64,000 bases of DNA from Nemopilema nomurai (Eukaryota; Cnidaria; Scyphozoa; Rhizostomeae; Rhizostomatidae): assembly GCA_003864495.1 (NCBI GenBank), contig ML133436.1:2061899-2125898 (forward strand). Reading direction: 5' to 3'. Numbering within the stretch: position 1 is the first letter of the stretch; the number at the start of each line of letters is the position of its first letter. The position numbers and the translations under genes are program-made. The notes under the pieces were generated by a model. That model saw only the letters and a list, made by a program, of their open reading frames with translations. It had not been told where the DNA came from and searched no databases. This document shows positions 58,050 through 64,000 of the stretch, in pieces.

Positions 58050-61000
58050 ATAGTGTTCGGCTTCGTGTAACGTATGGGATTAGTGGTGTTAACTGCCTGT
58101 TCGACTCTATTCACGCGATCAAATAAAAGCCCAGCTTCAGCGCGACAAGAGCCGTCGAAAAACACATACACCAGGACTACTGTTGCTGTTGTAAGATTGC
58201 TCCTCCGATGTGCGCGAAATGCGACTTGATTTCCACCGAGGCGATCGCGCTACCAATTCGTAACAGCTCGTCTTTTCATCTAACCTATTTTGTCTTTTCC
58301 CGCATAATCATATTAAGCAAAGAAGATAACAAGAAGCTACTGCACAGCCTATGTATTCATGAAGTGTTTGCATTATTTAGTGTAGCCGCGAGGTCACTTT
58401 TTCAAGATTTTTATCATTTCATAAAGTCCTGTTCTCTGTTACTCACTTGAGCAAACTAATCAAACCGATGCCAATCTGGTGTGTAACGGGAAATCGTTGC
58501 AAATGTTGCTCATACGATGTGCTATCCAAACATTCCATTTATACGCGGCTGGGCAGGGTGTTTGCCCGTGGCCTCGGTTCAGTTCTCAACGCGCAACTGA
58601 GGGTTTTCGCAGCGGGTAAGCCAGACCCGTAATCCCCGGTTCAATCGTGGTTAGAGGCTCTTTGTGTGGAAATCCTGAGAAACATTTGCGGGATTTGAGT
58701 ACTGTTTTGTGCAAAAAGTGGATAAAGCTGATTCCGTAATCTGCCATGTGGGGGCTCTGCTCAGAAGCCAATCCTTTGAAGCATCGCAGACAAGGCTGTT
58801 CAATTTGCTAAGTCAGCAGCACAATCCGCGCATTCAATATAGCTTTTTAACCTTTGTGCATGCAGTTATTTGCGTCATAGTTAAAAAAATGGTATTAAAC
58901 TTGATATTTAGCTTCCTTCCTAAAACCTGACCTGATTACAACAAGACTTATAAACATAGGCATATACAACTTTCCCCCTCTTTGATTATGGTAGTGAATT
59001 GATTCTTCGATGGGATCTTCATTTGAAATTCAAAGTCCAAGTCTACCAAACAGGACCAAATAGCAGAATGGAACCCTCTTTAATCAGCTAGATAGTTAAT
59101 CAGCCAATTTTCTTTCGTAATATTCTTTATTTTTATTCTTTATTCAGCCCACATTTTATTCTCTATTCCGTAAGACATTTTCAACATGATCTGCCGGTTG
59201 AATCAAGTTTCTGCTGTCAGGCTGACAATAGTCCAGTAACTGGGTTGTCATATCGTAGTAAGCCTAAACACTGGTATGGACCACAGAAGCCCTGATGTAG
59301 ATTCACGTATGAATAAGAGAATAAGAAAACAATAATCGACTGAAGCAAGGTAACTAGAATTAAACAAGGTAACTAGAGGCAAGCAGCAACAGAAAAGGCC
59401 AACACATTACCAGATAAAGACCCTTTCCTATCAGCTTGCTTTAATGACTAGAGCCCGGTATACGGACCAGGCTAGCTTAATACAGCACAGAATACATCTT
59501 CCCCATTCCTCAGACTCTCTACGTCAAAGTAATTAGAGTTGGTCACATGGTATCGGTGAATTCTTCCAACACATCAATGGAAAAAATATCCATTCGTGAC
59601 ATACTTTCAACCTATTGTTCCCAAAACACAAGAGAGCTTTTCAATTGGTTTCATGAATCTACTAATTTCATTTGGATATTGATAAAGCAATAAGACGAAA
59701 CAATTCTTACCTAGACCTGCTGCCATAGTAATTTGCTAGTGGTGGGAAAATGGTGAACAGAATGCAAGATTATGCAGTCAAGGCCTTGTATGCAACATTT
59801 GGCTTATTCAGGTAAAGAGACAATAGACCATTTACAGTGGTTGCGAAAGAAACTTTAAATCTAGCTTGAAATATTCGAAGGTTTTTTTTCGATTTGGAAA
59901 AATAAAGGCCTATGACCCTAAATGGTATAAAGGTACATTACCTATTTTTGGCAGTTGATTTCAGCTATGCCCCCTCAGGGATCAATTTTGACGCGTTACT
60001 TGTGATTAAAAATTCTTATGGGGGATCCCATTAGGGTTAATTTCGTTTGTTCGTGTATGTCGAAAGTATACCCAGACTCACAATGAAAGCTTACCTGAAC
60101 AGATGTAAAATAGCCATTGGCATACGTGAATACTCAAACAAGGCAAATAGCTTTTTACTCATACTTGGCATGAAACATATCAATTTCAATTATGCCACTT
60201 TTCTCCTGCTAGAATATTTAAAAGAACAAGATGAAGTTTCAACTGCAGTCAATCTTTCAAACAAACAAATGATCGTTACTTCTACGACTGCCTATTTTCT
60301 TCTGAGGCAAAAAGATGCACCTGAACTCTTCGAATCCTCTCGCCCCTTGTTTTCAACCCCGACCCCTGCCCCTTACCCGAATACAGACGCACACAAAACA
60401 GACGTGTTAAGATGCGTTTTGGGGGTTATATTTGGGATATGCCTCTGTTTGTTGTCTGCGGGGTTTTGTGTAAAGACAATCGGCTTTCGGTGCATTTCCT
60501 TGAGAATAGGACACACACGATTGATGACTTGACTAATAAGAAGCTATTAGAAGCAAAAACTAATGGAACCGTTAACAGGGTTCAAAATACCGTTTCCTTT
60601 TAGTTATACTAAATTTAGACTGGTTTTGTTTACCCAGCGAGGTCAAGTATGCGACAGCAACTCGCGTCAGACAAACAAAAACAGCTTCCAAAGGGCAGTT
60701 GAAAACAAACAGGGGTAGCGGGCGCATTGCGTTCCTAATGCCATGTCAACCTGGTGTTAATTTACAGTTTTGTGACTTCTTCTCGACTGCCATGGAATGC
60801 CTTTGATGTTTAATGCAAAGCACACGGGCGCCACAAATACAGGCCTAGTCAACGCGGTCGACAACTCCGCCGTTAAGACTCTGTAAACAAAACCTACTCA
60901 GTTAGGATTCGTAAACAAATTTTCATAGCTGCTGGAATCTTTGAATGGAAATTAACGGGATTATAGGGAAAAGTTTCCCCTGCGTGATCCTGATTGGAGG

Positions 61001-64000
61001 TGAAGGGCCCGGGATTAACAGAGGCAGAGGCTTCACGTCGCTGCATTGTTTGGTGTCCATCTTGAGAGGAAACTGTTTGCTGTTATTTGATGGGCGCCTG
61101 GGTCCAGATTACGCATATCGCCGATCGGCATCCGCAGGCGTTTTCCATGTCCGACAATGCAACTTCTCTGTTCCTTCGTTTCCTCTTCATGTCCATTGCA
61201 ATCGTCAATCTTCGATATGGGAACCAACTGATTCGCCATGCCGTAGAATGTTTGCTATTAAAAATCTAACGCTAGGCATTTTCGTGGAAAGCAGGTTTTA
61301 TGATCAAATTAGCAAGTGTTAGGGTGTTTCAGTGTGAAACCAAACTAAAGTATATGAACAATTTTTGCTTTTTTGCAGTGGCCGTTGGTCACAAGAGAAG
61401 AAATCACAGTCTGAGTTCTTTGTTCCAAGAAGACTCCAAGAGTAAGACCGCTGCAATAGAATTTAAAAAGAAAATTTGCCCAATGAGTTAATTCCGAGAA
61501 AACATTAGACTGGCCAGAATGCGTTACCAAAAAATAAAATAACCGGTCTTGAGGCAATGCAGCAAATAATCTTGAAAAGTTTTGGTATCAAGAGCCCCAA
61601 CATTTTTATAATAATCAAATCTACTTTCATTAAGTAGAAAGGGAAGTAAATCGCTTGTGGCATGCATTTCAAATTGCAAGGTTAAAGATAGCGTATTGTC
61701 TAAATTCTTTTGACTGACAGTCTGTTAGTTTACGAGAAGTCATACTCAGGCTCAGTTTTCTCAAAACATCGACAGAAACCAGTCAGTGTCTGAAAATACT
61801 TTCCGCTTGCAAATTGAAATGCATGTAATGAGTTCCGCATAATAAGACGGTGATAATAGGAAATAGAAACAAGAAGGAGAAGACTAATGGCAGCATTTTG
61901 ATATCATTCGCCATTTAGGAAGGGTTTTGCAGGAGACACTACCAGCAGCCTCTCTTTACAACGTGGCCTCTTCATGGTGGCAACAAGCAGCCTGACAATT
62001 CGAAGGTACAGCGAAAGATTCTAAATCTGTCAGTCAGCGAGTCGTTGGTCATCTATTTCGATGTTTTAAGACTGAACAGAGCTGATTGTGTACCTGAAAG
62101 CCACTTTGTTATAGAAGCTCATACTTGTTTGCTCTTGGAATCCTCCACGGTTCTGCCTTTGATTAAACCAATACTTGCTCAACTATTTGGTCGATGTTAT
62201 TACGGCGAACCCACGAGTCTCCACAAGGCTTAGAGGTGATCGACACTACGCGACAGTCCGCCAGCGCAGGGGCGGTTTATCATCTTCATATCACCTCCTC
62301 TTCTGTAACGTTGTGATACTGGCGTAAATAAAATGAATGGGAACAGCTTGTGACGAAGGAACCGGGGGGCCGGGTGACCATTGGCCCCCCACTTTTTGGA
62401 AAATCAGGCATATGCCCATTCCAAATACGGTACTGCCACTGCGACACCCAACTGCCCCTTCTCAATTGAAAAATGAGAGCGGCCATGTGCCCCTTTTTGA
62501 CTAGTTCTCCTACCTTTTAGATGCTTTGTACGTCCCTGGGAACAGCTGTTAATCTTTGGGCCTTCCCACTACAGTTTCTCAAATACAGTCTTTAGGGGGG
62601 AGGAGGTGGGACATAAAAGGCTTGACATAAGTTGCCAACATACGACGGTATTGTAAAACGAATGCGTTTGCAAGTGACATGATCACTGTCCTCCTTTTTG
62701 ACTTGGCAAATATTACCAAGGAAAAAGAAAACACTTCATAATGTTATCTCAAGGCGAAATCGATTGTAAAAAGTGGGACAGCCTTTTCAGCAAAAGGTTT
62801 TCATGGGCCTTAAAGCGCTTTGCAATTACCAACTTCCGATGAAAGGAGATTAAGACTCAAGACTGCCTTTAAGTTCAAGTCAAGATTTCATTCATATGTC
62901 TTGTGGGTTTCCTCGCTCTGTTGTTGCTCCTTGTAAATATTTCCTAAAAAGCAATACTTCACTAATGGAAGCATACTTCTGGTTTGCACTTACAATGGAA
63001 AGCAAGTCACATATATTAGGGCACATATTTGAGTTAGAAAGAAACACTTTTACTGCTAGAAGACCTGAACAACGTTGTTGTCTGTCGGAATCAATCATTG
63101 CAAAAAGCCTGCATTTAACCTACGCTACGAATGAACACACCAAAAAGGACAGTGGGTCCTATGGTTGAACCTTTGAGGCTTCTTGCAGCTTCAAAACTGT
63201 CCTACAATAACACATATAAGGAACAAGGGGTATGACTTCAAATAGCAAATGTCTCTCAATTCTCAAACGCCAGATGTGTCCACAAAACTCAGTTTAATTA
63301 GAATATGCCAAACAGGTTTACAGGATCGAATAAGACTTGGATTGATAGCATGCCTGTTCTCTTTTGATTGAATCATGGCGTCAACAGTAAGCTGATTCTT
63401 GATACCAGCTTAGCAGCCAACTGTCTCGGGTCACTCAGTCTGCCGGGGTACTTCTTTGTATAGAGCAAAGTCACTATGAACAGAGATGGAACTTAATTGC
63501 CATAGCATAATTGCTCTTTGGTTAAACCCATCTTGCCAAAAAGATGAGCCTCAACACGCATGCTTGCGGTACATCGTTTTACTGACTGTTTCCATGTCGA
63601 GAAATACCACGGAAATTGCAAGATTACCCACTTATTAGGAAAAATCACATCGCCAAAACAAGGCGGTGACTGAATCAATGGATCGAACCAGAAATGGATC
63701 GAATTGAATCAATTAAAAGAGCCGATGCAACTGATTGGCTTTGTGTTGATTCATTTGATTGATTGATTGATCAATTTGATCAGTGTAGTGTATAGTCCAA
63801 TGACGTCATAGAAGGGTATCAGTAACAGAACATAAGATAATGACGAAAGATATAATGTCATTGAAATGTATCTCCTTGTTTAAAATCAAGGTAGAATGGA
63901 TGTTGTAGCTAATTTACGACTGACTTACGACTTATGAACATTTACGACTGATCTTTAAGAAACCTCATGATAGGTGCAATCGAACGCATTGTTCTCATTT
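58050..64000. other. Right end of window without supported gene
   Basis: Several open frames exist (60047-60532, 60945-61322, 62896-63168), but none shows a known domain, splice support or consistent composition. Around 61087-61491 two plus-strand frames have hydrophobic then basic character that might be a ruined membrane receptor; this is weak. No clear transposon ends were recognised. Confidence 0.35.

Noticed and set aside
57662..58126. 154-codon plus-strand open frame opposite the hydrolase first exon and leader
   Set aside because: It overlaps the better supported signal-peptide exon and its 5' leader on the other strand and has no recognisable domain. A short ATG frame at 57853 (MAENNPQYSIRK...) is likewise unsupported.
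60047..60532. 161-codon plus-strand frame
   Set aside because: Composition is uneven (Pro-rich low-complexity part, then hydrophobic part), with no domain and no support for a start.
60945..61491. Possible decayed seven-helix receptor
   Set aside because: Only vague hydrophobic/basic character; no DRY, NPxxY or other motif could be placed.
62263..62540. hAT-like left end CAGGGGCGGTTTATC
   Set aside because: No matching right end or flanking duplication found downstream.

Overview
This window is AT-rich animal nuclear DNA. Genes are split by many small introns with GT..AG borders, spacing is wide, and there are many decayed non-LTR retrotransposons, MITEs and short tandem arrays. The gene types (an intronless class A GPCR, an intronless ADP-ribosyltransferase, a Notum/pectin-acetylesterase-like hydrolase, a vertebrate-like argininosuccinate synthase) and the repeat style suggest a cnidarian, most likely an anthozoan. 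That assignment is an inference, and no species is claimed.

Layout. 1-7.7 kb is mostly non-coding. It holds one clean but unrecognised minus-strand exon (1032-1298), a small MITE (4220-4306), an unusual motif cluster around an acidic 53-residue ORF (4660-5115) and a possible divergent minus-strand exon (7005-7220). 7777-18356 (+) is a complete 19-exon argininosuccinate synthase (ASS1) gene coding for 412 residues. Its intron 5 holds an antisense LINE relic. 20479-21609 (-) is an intronless mono-ADP-ribosyltransferase with the R-S-ExE residues present. 22981-23263 is a three-copy 94-95 bp tandem repeat. About 27.5-30.8 kb (+) is a broken LINE into which a hAT-like MITE and a 245 bp solo LTR have each inserted; both insertions have visible target-site duplications. 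31260-32180 (+) is an intronless rhodopsin-family GPCR, followed by a second LINE 3' fragment (32897-33543). A minus-strand Notum/pectin-acetylesterase-like gene runs from a probable TATA promoter near 58.04 kb to 37655. Eight exons (46744 to 37655) are resolved with compatible phases, a likely signal-peptide exon lies at 57444-57714, and one linking exon was not found. One intron of this gene hosts a tRNA-like gene on the opposite strand. Its introns also hold several minisatellites. From 58.1 to 64 kb no gene could be supported.

The genes have no obvious shared pathway. ASS1 is cytosolic urea-cycle/arginine metabolism, the hydrolase is probably secreted, the GPCR is a membrane receptor and the ART is a mono-ADP-ribosyl transferase. 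No unmistakable new multi-gene system was seen. The most notable structures are the nested transposon stack with self-consistent insertion footprints, the coding-like tandem repeat at 23 kb, and the motif cluster at 4.7-5.1 kb.
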